Assembly: GCF_025947065.1 (NCBI RefSeq)
Contig: NZ_CP109994.1
Coordinates: 4,588,001 to 4,652,000 of the forward strand
From: Flavobacterium sp. N1736
GTDB taxonomy: Bacteria; Bacteroidota; Bacteroidia; Flavobacteriales; Flavobacteriaceae
Direction: 5' to 3'
DNA: 64,000 bases
A program made the position numbers and the translations under genes. Below are positions 7,954-16,191 of the stretch, in pieces (the stretch's first letter is position 1; the number at the start of each line of letters is the position of its first letter). Below the pieces are notes generated by a model. That model made no database searches. It had not been told where the DNA came from and saw nothing but the letters and a program-made list of their open reading frames with translations.

Positions 7954-9369
7954 TTATCTAATTAAGGCTTTTGGTTCAAGATACGCTTCAAGACCAAGTA
8001 TGCCAAATTCTCTGCCTATTCCTGATTGTTTAAATCCGCCAAAAGGCGCCATCGGATCGTGTTTAATTCCGTTTATTTGCACACGTCCCGCATTAATTTG
8101 TGAAGCAACTTTATGGGCTCTTTCTTCGTTTGAAGAACTTACATAAGCTTGTAATCCGTATGTTGTGTCGTTTGCGATTTTAATTGCTTCTTCTTCTGTT
8201 TTGTATGTAATAACAGAAAGTACGGGACCAAATATTTCTTCCTGAGCAATACGCATATTGTTTTTTACATGTACAAAAACAGTTGGTTTTACAAAGTTAC
8301 CATTTTCCAGGCCTTCGGGTTTTCCTAAACCGCCAATTAAGATTTCTGCACCTTCATCAATTCCGGTTTGAATATAATTTTGAACACGTTCGTATTGTTT
8401 TGCGCTAACCATTGGTCCAACCGAAGTGGTTTCTTTTTTAGGATCATCAACAATAATAGTGGCTGCGATATTTTTAATAAGAGATTTAACTTCGTCTAAT
8501 TTGCTTTCAGGCACTAGCAATCTTGTTCCGGCAATACACGCTTGTCCGTTGTTCATATATGCAGCGGCCATTGCAAGCGGAATTGCTTCTGAAAAATTAG
8601 CATCGTCAAGAATAATATTTGGAGATTTTCCTCCAAGTTCCAGCGTAACACGTTTCATGGTGTTGATGGCTTCTTTTGCGATAATTTTTCCAACCACGGT
8701 AGAACCTGTAAATGAAATTTTTGCAATATCGGGATTACGGCTTATTTCGGCTCCAACAACTTCTCCCAGACCATTCACGATGTTAAAAACGCCTTTTGGC
8801 AACTTGGCTTCGTGCAGGCATTCTGTAATTAATTGCGTTTGCTGCGCACTCATTTCGCTTGGTTTTATTACAGTTGTGCATCCTGCGGCTATTGCGGTTG
8901 ATAATTTACTGCAGATAAAACCATTGCTTGAATTCCACGGAATAATGATTCCAACAACGCCAATTGATGTCATTTGAACTTCAGATTCTCCCATGATTTT
9001 GCTAAACTTGTAGGTGTTTAATAATTCAATTACAGAGTTGAAACTCTTTAACATATACTCATAACTTATAGTTGCAAATTGAAGTGTTCCTCCGTATTCT
9101 TCAACCATTGTATTGATGAAATCTTCTTTTCTTTTTTCGATTGAAGCTTGCATGTTTTTCAAATATTGAATTCTTTCTTCAATTGTAGTTTTAGAAAAAG
9201 TTTCGAAAGCATTTTTAGCTGCTGCAATTGCATTTTGAGTATCTTTTTGGTTTCCTAAAAGCACTTTTCCAAGTATTTTGTTTGTAGTTGGGCTAATAAG
9301 GTCAAAATATTCTGTTCCTTGTGGCGTTACAAACTCTCCGTTAATGTAAATCTTGTCTATTGTTTTCAT
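7954..9369 (-). CDS. NAD(P)+-dependent aldehyde dehydrogenase
   Basis: A 471-residue enzyme of the ALDH superfamily at full family length. It shows the cofactor-binding WNSSNGF and FTGSTVVGK regions, the catalytic glutamate in LELGGKSPN, the catalytic cysteine in NNGQACIAG, and the late EEIFGPVLSV and PFGGFKQSGIG blocks. It oxidises an aldehyde to the acid in the cytoplasm; the substrate cannot be told from sequence. No alcohol dehydrogenase or transporter is adjacent. The only partner is the AraC-type regulator downstream. A GATCTTTG -7-like box at 9398-9405 has no matching -33 element, and a direct repeat occupies that place, which points to activator-dependent expression. Confidence 0.93.
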   Translation of the reverse strand: MKTIDKIYINGEFVTPQGTEYFDLISPTTNKILGKVLLGNQKDTQNAIAAAKNAFETFSKTTIEERIQYLKNMQASIEKRKEDFINTMVEEYGGTLQFATISYEYMLKSFNSVIELLNTYKFSKIMGESEVQMTSIGVVGIIIPWNSSNGFICSKLSTAIAAGCTTVIKPSEMSAQQTQLITECLHEAKLPKGVFNIVNGLGEVVGAEISRNPDIAKISFTGSTVVGKIIAKEAINTMKRVTLELGGKSPNIILDDANFSEAIPLAMAAAYMNNGQACIAGTRLLVPESKLDEVKSLIKNIAATIIVDDPKKETTSVGPMVSAKQYERVQNYIQTGIDEGAEILIGGLGKPEGLENGNFVKPTVFVHVKNNMRIAQEEIFGPVLSVITYKTEEEAIKIANDTTYGLQAYVSSSNEERAHKVASQINAGRVQINGIKHDPMAPFGGFKQSGIGREFGILGLEAYLEPKALIR

Positions 9370-9397
9370 GATGTTTTTATTTATGATATTTATTTGA

Positions 9398-9467
9398 CAA
9401 AGATCTGGATTAACAACATGGTTAACTTTGTTAGAAAGCTCAATTGCACTTTGTTAAAAAGCTCAAT
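9398..9467 (-). promoter_or_regulatory. Putative AraC-type operator and promoter of the aldehyde dehydrogenase
   Basis: Two direct copies of CTTTGTTARAAAGCTCAAT (plus-strand reading) lie at 9426-9444 and 9449-9467, 18 of 19 bases identical and 23 bp apart, about two helical turns. The gene-proximal copy overlaps the expected -33 position of a minus-strand promoter whose -7-like box is GATCTTTG at 9398-9405. The ATG is at 9369. This is the usual layout for an AraC-family activator replacing a poor -33 element. Binding by the neighbouring regulator is inferred. Confidence 0.6.
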
Positions 9468-9472
9468 AAATA

Positions 9473-9501
9473 AAAAACCCCAACCTGTAAAGTTGGGGTT
9501 T
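9473..9501 (-). terminator. Intrinsic terminator after the 76-residue gene
   Basis: CCCCAAC / GTTGGGG stem with a 7-base loop and six T on the minus strand. It separates the small gene from the aldehyde dehydrogenase operator. Confidence 0.8.
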
Positions 9502-9524
9502 GTGCAATAATTTAAATATCGGAA

Positions 9525-9755
9525 TTATTCAGCATCTAAATAAGGATTTAAAATTTCTGCCAGTTCATTGAGCCAATAATAACCATTTTCTACATTTTTT
9601 TTCTCGAGTTCAAGAGTTTCGCATTCTCTCATTAAGCTTAGAGCCAAGAGATGATTTATTTGCCGTATTGATTTTGCTAAAGTTGCGGGATCAATAATCT
9701 TAAAAAAATCTGCTAGTTTAGCTTCGGTTTCATTTGAACAATTGTTTGTAATCAT
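9525..9755 (-). CDS. Hypothetical 76-residue protein
   Basis: Not recognised. A small acidic, mostly helical protein with no signal peptide or membrane segment. It contains two cysteines (NNCSN near the start and RECETLELE in the middle) and a pattern of hydrophobic residues that would form two or three helices, ending in ILNPYLDAE. It has a promoter-like element at 9801-9824 and a strong terminator after its stop, so it looks like a genuine single-gene unit. The candidate structured RNA lies upstream on the same strand under a nearly identical promoter-like element. No function is proposed. Confidence 0.65.
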   Translation of the reverse strand: MITNNCSNETEAKLADFFKIIDPATLAKSIRQINHLLALSLMRECETLELEKKNVENGYYWLNELAEILNPYLDAE

Positions 9756-9800
9756 AATTTTAAGAGTTTAAAATTTGTTAATTTTATGCTCTGAAAGTTT

Positions 9801-9824
9801 TAGGACTGCGAAGATATCAAATAA
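9801..9824 (-). promoter_or_regulatory. Promoter-like element, copy 1 (76-residue gene)
   Basis: On the minus strand this reads TTATTTGATATCTTCGCAGT and on through CCTA. It contains TATCTTCG, one base off the TAnnTTTG -7 consensus. The ATG at 9755 follows by about 50 bases. It matches the copy at 10023-10046 at 22 of 24 positions. Confidence 0.5.
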
Positions 9825-9913
9825 AAGAATATTTTGTAAGTGTTTTATTATAAAATCGAATAATAGAATATTTGGTGTGTAATCGCAATAGCGAATATTT
9901 AGGAAAACATGAA

Positions 9914-9988
9914 GCCCGCGCATTTTAGGTGTCCTACGCTATTCAGAGCGTTGCAGTTGTTTCCAATACCGCCACCATTTGCACGGGC
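9914..9988 (-). ncRNA. Candidate structured RNA, three-way junction
   Basis: On the minus strand, GCCCGTGCA (9988-9980) pairs with TGCGCGGGC (9922-9914) over nine base pairs, one of them U-G. Read on the plus strand that pair becomes a C-A mismatch, which favours the minus strand. Inside are a 4-bp helix GGTG/CACC (9976-9973 with 9931-9928), a hairpin GCGG-TA-TTG-GAAA-CAA-CTGC with a GAAA tetraloop (9972-9953), and a hairpin ACGCT-CTGAAT-AGCGT (9951-9936). No reading frame of note overlaps it. A promoter-like element lies 35 bases upstream. I could not assign it to a known family; it lacks the SRP domain IV core and any T-arm. Confidence 0.55.
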
Positions 9989-10022
9989 AAAAGTTTTTCG
10001 AAAATTCTAATTTGAAAATTAT

Positions 10023-10046
10023 TAGGATTGCGAAGATACCAAATAA
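10023..10046 (-). promoter_or_regulatory. Promoter-like element, copy 2 (structured RNA candidate)
   Basis: On the minus strand TTATTTGGTATCTTCGCAAT and on through CCTA, with a near-consensus -7 box TATCTTCG. Transcription would begin near 10025, about 37 bases before the first helix of the RNA candidate. Confidence 0.5.
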
Positions 10047-10095
10047 GCTATGGGATTAGTAGCGTTTTCGTTAATAAAAAATAGATTGTATAAAT

Positions 10096-10123
10096 AAAAA
10101 AGCCTCTCAATTGAGAGGCTTTT
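10096..10123 (-). terminator. Intrinsic terminator after the universal stress protein gene
   Basis: AGCCTCTC AATT GAGAGGCT with six T on the minus strand, 28 bases after the stop codon. Confidence 0.9.
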
Positions 10124-10150
10124 GCGAAATAAATTGAAATGTAATTTTAT

Positions 10151-10975
10151 TTATATTTTGAAAGTAATAACGGGACGAACAGCATGATTAACTAAACCTT
10201 CGCTAATACTTCCGTTAAAAAAGTGAGCAAAACCGGTTCTTCCGTGTGTGCACATTCCAATAATATCAGCATTTATACTGTTCGAAAAATTAATAATTCC
10301 TTTTTCTATATTGGTATCGTTATAAATATGGGTTGAATAATTTGTTAGATTAAACTCTGAAATAAATTCTTTCATGGCGTTTTCGATAACGTGAGTTGGT
10401 TTAAAACTATTTGGCGTGCAAATAGTAACCAAATGTATTTTTGAATCGAAAAATTGAATAAAGTTCAGCAGTTTTTCAAATGGTTTTTTTGTTTCGTGTG
10501 TAAAATCTGAGGCAAAAACAATATTTGAAGCATTAAAATTTGTTACGTCTTTTTTGATAACCAAAACCGGAATTTCAGAATTACGAACCACTTTTTCAGT
10601 ATTAGAGCCAATCAGTAATTCTTCAATGCCAGAAGATCCATGCGATCCCATGATGATTAAATCGACATTGTAATCTTTGCTAACTTGTATGATGCCGTGA
10701 ATTGGTTTATCCATTTTTACAATTTCAGTAACAGGAATTCCGTCCAGATAAGGTCTTGATGAGATTGCGTCAAGCATTTCGTTTGCTTTTTTCATAAAAA
10801 GCATGGTTTCAGGAATACTTGCTCCGCCTGTTATTGCATCGCTCATTTGATGTGGTAATTCAAGCATATGCAAAATAATGATTTCCGAATCATTGTTTTT
10901 TGCAATTTGTGAGGCAACTTTTAAGGCGTCTTCTGCGTGTTCTGAGAAGTCAGTAGGTACTAAAATTCGTTTCAT
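10151..10975 (-). CDS. Tandem universal stress protein (UspA family)
   Basis: A 274-residue protein of two Usp domains. Domain 1 (about 1-145) begins MKRILVPTDFSEHAE and has the nucleotide-binding loop GSHGSSGIEELLIGSN. Domain 2 (about 150-274) has FASDFTHET and the loop CTHGRTGFAHFFNGSISEG, ending HAVRPVITF. Both loops fit the ATP-binding Gly-rich motif, domain 1 better. Usp proteins help cells survive starvation and other stress; the exact role is unknown. The open frame extends 25 codons further upstream, but homology starts at the Met at 10975, which I take as the start. The gene is divergent from rimP. Confidence 0.9.
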   Translation of the reverse strand: MKRILVPTDFSEHAEDALKVASQIAKNNDSEIIILHMLELPHQMSDAITGGASIPETMLFMKKANEMLDAISSRPYLDGIPVTEIVKMDKPIHGIIQVSKDYNVDLIIMGSHGSSGIEELLIGSNTEKVVRNSEIPVLVIKKDVTNFNASNIVFASDFTHETKKPFEKLLNFIQFFDSKIHLVTICTPNSFKPTHVIENAMKEFISEFNLTNYSTHIYNDTNIEKGIINFSNSINADIIGMCTHGRTGFAHFFNGSISEGLVNHAVRPVITFKI

Positions 10976-11058
10976 AATTTTTGGGATTAAATAAGATAAA
11001 TTCTTTTGTTTTAATACTCTTATAAAGATAAGAAATATTTTCTTCGCCATCTATTTAT

Positions 11059-11087
11059 TTTGATTTATAAAAAAAACACTATATTTG
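11059..11087 (+). promoter_or_regulatory. Promoter of rimP-nusA-infB
   Basis: TTTG at 11059-11062, 17 bases, then a perfect -7 box TATATTTG at 11080-11087. The expected start is near 11092-11095, giving a leader of about 55 bases. Confidence 0.7.
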
Positions 11088-11115
11088 CACCGTTATTTAT
11101 TAAAATCTAAATAAT

Positions 11116-11141
11116 GAGGGGACTAAGTGTCCCCTCTTTTT
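11116..11141 (+). promoter_or_regulatory. Terminator-like hairpin in the rimP leader
   Basis: GAGGGGAC TAAGT GTCCCCTC followed by TTTTT: an 8-bp GC-rich perfect stem with a U tract, inside the leader about 20 bases after the expected transcription start and 9 bases before the rimP ATG. It has the form of an intrinsic terminator and could act as an attenuator or as a 5' stabilising stem. Confidence 0.65.
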
Positions 11142-11149
11142 ATAAAATT

Positions 11150-11614
11150 ATGACATTTAAAGAAAAAGTAAACGAACTAATCACTGAGGCTCTTCTGGAA
11201 AAGCCGTCAATCTTTTTGATTGATTTATCTATTTCGGATTCTTTTAAAATTAGTGTGGGTTTAGACGGTGATAATGGGGTTGCGCTGCAGGATTGTATTG
11301 ATATTAGCCGTGCAATCGAGAATAATCTGGATCGCGAAGAGCAAGATTTTTCTCTTGAAGTAGCATCGGTTGGAGTAGGATCACCTTTGAAATTAACAAG
11401 ACAATACAAGAAAAATATAGGTAGAACATTGATTGTTACTACAAAAACTGAAAAAATTGAAGCAGAATTAGTAGAAGCTAACGATGTTTTTATAATTTTG
11501 TCTTGGAAAGCAAGAGAACCTAAAAAAGTAGGAAAAGGAAAAGAAACAGTTCAAAAAGAGCAACAAATACCTTATACAGAAATTAAAGAGGCAATTGTTA
11601 CAGTAACATTTTAA
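11150..11614 (+). CDS. rimP: Ribosome maturation factor RimP
   Basis: A 154-residue protein needed for maturation of the 30S ribosomal subunit. The N-terminal domain runs to about residue 75, with the family stretch [13 protein letters not shown] and then [11 protein letters not shown]. The C-terminal SH3-like domain starts near [12 protein letters not shown] start it at the ATG at 11150: an in-frame ATG at 11114 lies within the leader hairpin and would add 12 non-conserved residues. It leads the order rimP-nusA-infB, which is conserved across bacteria; nusA starts 13 bases after its stop. Confidence 0.95.
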   Translation: MTFKEKVNELITEALLEKPSIFLIDLSISDSFKISVGLDGDNGVALQDCIDISRAIENNLDREEQDFSLEVASVGVGSPLKLTRQYKKNIGRTLIVTTKTEKIEAELVEANDVFIILSWKAREPKKVGKGKETVQKEQQIPYTEIKEAIVTVTF

Positions 11615-11627
11615 TTAAAGAATTCGC

Positions 11628-12875
11628 ATGGAAAATTTAGCATTAATCGATTCATTCTCAGAGTTTAAAGATAATAAACTTATTGATCGTGTAACGCTTA
11701 TGGCAATTTTAGAGGACGTGTTTAGAAATGCACTAAAGAAAAAATACGGTTCTGATGATAACTTCGACATTATTATAAATCCTGATAAAGGAGATATGGA
11801 GATTTGGAGAAGAAGAGTAATCGTTGCTGACGAAGATCTTGATTTTGAAAATGAAGAAATTACATTGACAGAGGCCAGAATGATCGAAGCTGATTTTGAA
11901 ATTGGTGAAGAAGTTTCTGAAGAAGTTAAATTGATCGATTTAGGAAGAAGAGCTATTTTGGCTTTGCGTCAAAACTTAATATCTAAAATTCACGAACACG
12001 ATAATACTAATCTTTACAAACAATTTAAAGATATTATTGGTGATATTTATACTGCCGAAGTACACCACGTACGTCCTAGAGTAGTCATTTTGGTTGATGA
12101 TGAAGGAAATGAAATTGTGCTTCCAAAGGAAAAACAAATTCCATCTGACTTTTTCCGTAAAGGAGATAATGTTCGTGGAATTATTGAAAGCGTTGAATTA
12201 AAAGGAAACAAACCTCAAATTATTATGTCCAGAACTTCTGAAAAGTTCTTGGAAAAATTATTTGAACAAGAAATTCCTGAAGTATTCGACGGTTTGATTA
12301 CTGTTAAAAATGTAGTGCGTATTCCTGGTGAAAAAGCAAAAGTAGCAGTAGATTCGTATGATGACAGAATTGATCCTGTTGGAGCTTGCGTAGGTATGAA
12401 AGGATCTCGTATTCACGGAATTGTTCGTGAACTAGGAAACGAAAATATCGACGTAATCAACTACACAAGTAATATTCAATTGTTTATTACAAGAGCATTA
12501 AGCCCTGCAAAAGTTTCTTCTATCAAAATTGATGAAGAAAATAAAAGAGCCGAAGTTTTCTTGAAATTAGAAGAAGTTTCTAAAGCAATTGGTAGAGGTG
12601 GTCACAATATTAAACTGGCGGGTCAGTTAACAGGTTATGAGCTGGATGTTATCAGAGAAGGAGATGTTGCAAGCGGAGAAGATGATGACGTTGAATTAAC
12701 AGAGTTTTCAGATGAAATCGAAGACTGGGTTATTGAGGAATTTGCAAAAATTGGTTTAGATACAGCTAGAAGTATCTTAAAACAAGAAGTAGAAGATTTA
12801 GTAAGAAGAACGGATTTAGAAGAGGAAACTATTCTTGACGTTATGAAAATACTAAAAGAAGAGTTTGATAGCTAG
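11628..12875 (+). CDS. nusA: Transcription elongation/termination factor NusA
   Basis: A 415-residue protein. Domains in order: N-terminal RNA polymerase-binding domain (1-125), S1 domain (about 130-200, YTAEVHHVRPRVVILVDDEG), then two KH domains (about 205-345) with VGACVGMKGSRIHGIVREL and the second KH loop GRGGHNIKLA. The C-terminal part is short and acidic (SGEDDDVELTEF) and lacks the E. coli AR repeats, as is usual outside the gammaproteobacteria. NusA binds RNA polymerase and nascent RNA and sets pausing, termination and antitermination. Middle gene of rimP-nusA-infB. Confidence 0.97.
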   Translation: MENLALIDSFSEFKDNKLIDRVTLMAILEDVFRNALKKKYGSDDNFDIIINPDKGDMEIWRRRVIVADEDLDFENEEITLTEARMIEADFEIGEEVSEEVKLIDLGRRAILALRQNLISKIHEHDNTNLYKQFKDIIGDIYTAEVHHVRPRVVILVDDEGNEIVLPKEKQIPSDFFRKGDNVRGIIESVELKGNKPQIIMSRTSEKFLEKLFEQEIPEVFDGLITVKNVVRIPGEKAKVAVDSYDDRIDPVGACVGMKGSRIHGIVRELGNENIDVINYTSNIQLFITRALSPAKVSSIKIDEENKRAEVFLKLEEVSKAIGRGGHNIKLAGQLTGYELDVIREGDVASGEDDDVELTEFSDEIEDWVIEEFAKIGLDTARSILKQEVEDLVRRTDLEEETILDVMKILKEEFDS

Positions 12876-12923
12876 TTATCTGCTCTAACAACACAACGAA
12901 AAAGGTAATAATAAAAAGGTTAT

Positions 12924-15809
12924 ATGTCTGAAGAGAGAGTAATAAGAATAAACAAGGTTTTAAGGGAATTAAATATTTCGTTAGAAAGAGCTGTTGATTA
13001 TCTAAAAGATAAGGGAATTGCTATTGATGCAAATCCAAATGCGAAAATTTCTGATAGCGAATTTAATATCCTACAAAGCCAATTTGCGGGCGATAAGGGG
13101 AATAAAGAGGCTTCTAAAGAAGTTGGTGAAGAGAAAAGAAAAGAAAAAGAAGCTTTGCGTGTTGAGCGTGAAAAAGAAATTGAAGACAAACGCAGACAAG
13201 ACGAAGAACGCCAAAAACAACAAGAGATTATCAAAGCGAGAGCTGTTGTAACCGGACCTGTTCAAGTTGGTAAAATAGATTTAAATCCAAAGAAACCTAC
13301 AGTTGTTTCTACACCACCTGTTGAGGAACCGGCTAAAGTCGAAGAACCGAAAGCAGTTGTTACTCCAACTCAACCAGAAAAACCTGTTCAAAAAGAAATT
13401 GTACAGCCTGAGCCAGTTGTTGCTCCTGTAGTTTCTGAAGAGAAAAAGGTAGAAAAACCTATTATTACAGAGAAAAAAGAAGTAAAAGCTGAGAATCCTA
13501 AAGTAGCGCAAGAACCTGTTGTTTCAACAGATCCTGCAACTGCTGAGGAAACAATCACTACGCAATATCAAAAATTATCTGGAACTACACTTACCGGGCA
13601 AACAATTGATTTATCTCAATTTAATAAACCTAAGAAAAAGAAAGAAGATCCAAAGATAACTCCTAATAAACCAGGAGCTCCGGGAGCCGGAGGAAATAAC
13701 GCCAATAAAAATAAGCGTAAAAGAATTGCTCCTAAACCGGGAGCGCCGGGTGCACCAAAACCTGCTACAGGTAATGCGCCGGGAACTCCAAACCCAAATA
13801 AAATCACTCCAAATACTGGTGGTGGAGGTTTTAATGCTAACAGAAGCGCAAGACCAGGTTTTGTAAAAGGAAACCGTCCTGCAATTGTTGCTAAAGTTGA
13901 GCCTACTGAAGAGGAGGTAAAAAACCAAATTAGAGAGACTCTTGAAAAACTTCAGGGTAAAGGTGGAAAATCAAAAGCTGCTAAATACAGAAGAGATAAA
14001 AGAGATACGCACCGTCAGAAATCTGATGAAGAGCAAAGAGCAATTGACGAAGGAAGTAAAACTATTAAAGTTACAGAATTCGTTACGGTTGGTGAAATTG
14101 CAATCATGATGGATGTGCCAATTACTAAGGTTATTGGAACTTGTATGTCGCTTGGTATCATGGTTACGATGAATCAGCGTTTAGATGCTGAAACATTAAC
14201 AATCGTAGCAGATGAATTTGGTTACGAAGTTGAATTTATTACTGTTGATATCGAAGAAGCTATTGAAGTAGTTGAAGATAGAGAAGAAGATTTAGTAGTT
14301 AGAGCGCCAATCGTTACTGTAATGGGTCACGTCGATCACGGTAAAACATCTTTACTGGATTATATTCGTAAAGAAAATGTTATCGCTGGTGAGTCTGGAG
14401 GTATTACACAGCACATTGGGGCATACGGAGTTACTTTAGATAATGGTCAGAAAATTGCATTTTTAGATACTCCGGGTCACGAGGCGTTTACCGCGATGCG
14501 TGCACGTGGAGCTCAAGTTACCGATATTGCCATTATTGTAGTAGCTGCGGATGATGATATCATGCCACAAACAAAAGAAGCAATTTCTCACGCACAAGCT
14601 GCGGGAGTGCCAATTATATTTGCAATCAATAAAATTGATAAGCCAAATGCTAATGTTGAGAAAATCAAAGAGCGTTTAGCAGGAATGAATTTACTTGTTG
14701 AAGATTGGGGTGGAAAAATTCAGTCACATGATATTTCTGCAAAAGTTGGAACAGGAGTAAAAGAATTACTAGAAAAAGTTTTATTAGAAGCTGAAATTTT
14801 AGATTTAAAATCTAATCCAAATAAAGCAGCTCAGGGAACTGTAGTTGAAGCTTTCTTAGATAAAGGAAAAGGATATGTATCAACAATCTTAGTTCAACAC
14901 GGAACTTTAAAAGTTGGAGATTATATGTTAGCTGGAAAGCATCACGGTAAAATTAAAGCGATGCATGATGAAAGAGGGCATATTGTTATAGAAGCAGGTC
15001 CTTCGACTCCAGTATCTGTTTTAGGTCTTGACGGTGCTGCAACTGCAGGTGATAAGTTTAACGTTTTTGAAGATGAAAAAGAAGCAAAACAAATTGCATC
15101 GAAACGTTCTCAATTAATGCGTGAACAATCTGTACGTACACAACGACATATTACACTTGATGAAATTGGTCGTCGTATCGCTCTTGGTCAGTTTAAAGAA
15201 TTGAACGTAATCCTTAAAGGAGACGTTGATGGATCTGTTGAAGCATTATCAGATTCGTTCTCTAAACTTTCTACAGAAGAAATTCAAATTAATATTATCC
15301 ATAAAGGTGTTGGAGCAATTACAGAGACTGACGTTATGTTGGCTTCTGCTTCTGATGCGATTATTATCGGATTTAACGTTCGTCCTGCAGGAAATGCAAG
15401 ACAACTTGCAGATAAAGAAGAAATCGATATTCGTTACTATTCTATTATCTATGCTGCTATCGATGACTTAAAAGACGCGATGGAAGGAATGTTAGCTCCT
15501 GAGATGAAAGAAGAAATTTTAGGAACTGCCGAAATCCGTGAGATTTTCAAAATTTCTAAAGTTGGTTCAATTGCAGGTTGTATGGTAATGGATGGTAAAA
15601 TTATGAGAACTTCTAAAATTAGAGTTATCAGAGACGGAGTAGTAGTGCATACAGGTGAACTTGTAGCCTTAAAACGTTTCAAAGACGACGTTAAAGAAGT
15701 TTCTAAAGGTTACGATTGTGGTATCCAGATTAAAGGATATAATGACATTGAAGAAAGAGATGTTATTGAAGCGTACCATGAAGTTGCTATCAAAAAGAAA
15801 TTGAAATAA
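12924..15809 (+). CDS. infB: Translation initiation factor IF-2
   Basis: A 961-residue GTPase that brings initiator tRNA to the 30S subunit. A short IF2_N domain ([12 protein letters not shown]) is followed by about 300 residues of low-complexity linker, first Lys/Glu-rich, then Pro/Val/Glu, then Gly/Pro/Asn-rich. A second IF2_N-type domain (about 380-430) precedes the G domain with G1 [12 protein letters not shown]3 DTPGHEAF, G4 NKID and G5 SAKVGTG. Domains II-IV complete the protein. The long linker produces several false reading frames on both strands. It ends with a strong terminator. Confidence 0.97.
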   Translation: MSEERVIRINKVLRELNISLERAVDYLKDKGIAIDANPNAKISDSEFNILQSQFAGDKGNKEASKEVGEEKRKEKEALRVEREKEIEDKRRQDEERQKQQEIIKARAVVTGPVQVGKIDLNPKKPTVVSTPPVEEPAKVEEPKAVVTPTQPEKPVQKEIVQPEPVVAPVVSEEKKVEKPIITEKKEVKAENPKVAQEPVVSTDPATAEETITTQYQKLSGTTLTGQTIDLSQFNKPKKKKEDPKITPNKPGAPGAGGNNANKNKRKRIAPKPGAPGAPKPATGNAPGTPNPNKITPNTGGGGFNANRSARPGFVKGNRPAIVAKVEPTEEEVKNQIRETLEKLQGKGGKSKAAKYRRDKRDTHRQKSDEEQRAIDEGSKTIKVTEFVTVGEIAIMMDVPITKVIGTCMSLGIMVTMNQRLDAETLTIVADEFGYEVEFITVDIEEAIEVVEDREEDLVVRAPIVTVMGHVDHGKTSLLDYIRKENVIAGESGGITQHIGAYGVTLDNGQKIAFLDTPGHEAFTAMRARGAQVTDIAIIVVAADDDIMPQTKEAISHAQAAGVPIIFAINKIDKPNANVEKIKERLAGMNLLVEDWGGKIQSHDISAKVGTGVKELLEKVLLEAEILDLKSNPNKAAQGTVVEAFLDKGKGYVSTILVQHGTLKVGDYMLAGKHHGKIKAMHDERGHIVIEAGPSTPVSVLGLDGAATAGDKFNVFEDEKEAKQIASKRSQLMREQSVRTQRHITLDEIGRRIALGQFKELNVILKGDVDGSVEALSDSFSKLSTEEIQINIIHKGVGAITETDVMLASASDAIIIGFNVRPAGNARQLADKEEIDIRYYSIIYAAIDDLKDAMEGMLAPEMKEEILGTAEIREIFKISKVGSIAGCMVMDGKIMRTSKIRVIRDGVVVHTGELVALKRFKDDVKEVSKGYDCGIQIKGYNDIEERDVIEAYHEVAIKKKLK

Positions 15810-15826
15810 TATTCAATAATTATATT

Positions 15827-15860
15827 AAAAAGTCCCAATGAAAATTGGGACTTTTTTTTT
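15827..15860 (+). terminator. Intrinsic terminator after infB
   Basis: AAGTCCCAAT GAAA ATTGGGACTT followed by about ten T, ending the rimP-nusA-infB operon. Confidence 0.92.
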
Positions 15861-16137
15861 GGGTTTAACTTTTACTTTGTCACTTGTCAATTTAGAAAGT
15901 TTAAAATATAAAAGTGGATATTTATAAGTCGTTTTTCCTCAATTGTAGATTTAATCGATTTACAGAGGTTTTTTTGTTGTATTAGATTGGCAATCGTTAT
16001 GTGAATGATCGTTTAAGACAGTCGTTAATTTAATGGTTAGACTGTATTAATGACTTGATTTTTGAATTCTAAATACTTGAAAAATTGATTTTACAGCGTA
16101 TTTCAAAAGAGTATGATTTCAATATTTAGTTTAGGTA
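15861..16137. other. Intergenic spacer between converging transcripts
   Basis: AT-rich sequence between the infB terminator and the terminator of the minus-strand SPOR gene. I see no gene, repeat or convincing regulatory site in it. Confidence 0.6.
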
Positions 16138-16171
16138 TAAAAAAAAAGCGAGACTAAAATCTCGCTTTTTT
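16138..16171 (-). terminator. Intrinsic terminator after the SPOR gene
   Basis: AAAGCGAGA CTAAAA TCTCGCTTT with T-rich flanks on both sides, so it could serve either strand. It lies just after the minus-strand SPOR stop. Confidence 0.85.
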
Positions 16172-16191
16172 GTATTAATAAGGGTATATTT

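Larger units (their letters stand above)
9756..10150. other. 395-base gap holding a structured RNA candidate, twin promoter-like elements and a terminator
   Basis: No protein gene is seen. From left to right: the leader of the 76-residue gene, a promoter-like element (9801-9824), an AT-rich stretch, the RNA candidate (9914-9988), a second copy of the promoter-like element (10023-10046), and the terminator of the stress protein gene (10096-10123). All point to minus-strand transcription. Confidence 0.6.

Noticed and set aside
8426..8977. A 183-codon plus-strand frame
   Set aside because: It is a shadow of the aldehyde dehydrogenase, whose active-site motifs on the minus strand are intact.
9319..9510. 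A 63-codon plus-strand frame upstream of the aldehyde dehydrogenase
   Set aside because: It covers the dehydrogenase start, the direct-repeat operator and a terminator stem, and has no recognisable protein features.
9914..9988. Reading the structured segment as SRP RNA, tmRNA or a tRNA
   Set aside because: It is a three-way junction without the SRP domain IV internal loop, without a T arm or anticodon arm, and without a tmRNA-like end.
11114..11149. The upstream in-frame ATG of rimP as the true start
   Set aside because: The extra 12 residues fall in the leader hairpin and are not part of the conserved RimP sequence.
13018..13928. Several frames on both strands within infB
   Set aside because: They arise from the low-complexity Lys/Glu and Gly/Pro linker of IF-2 and show only compositional runs.
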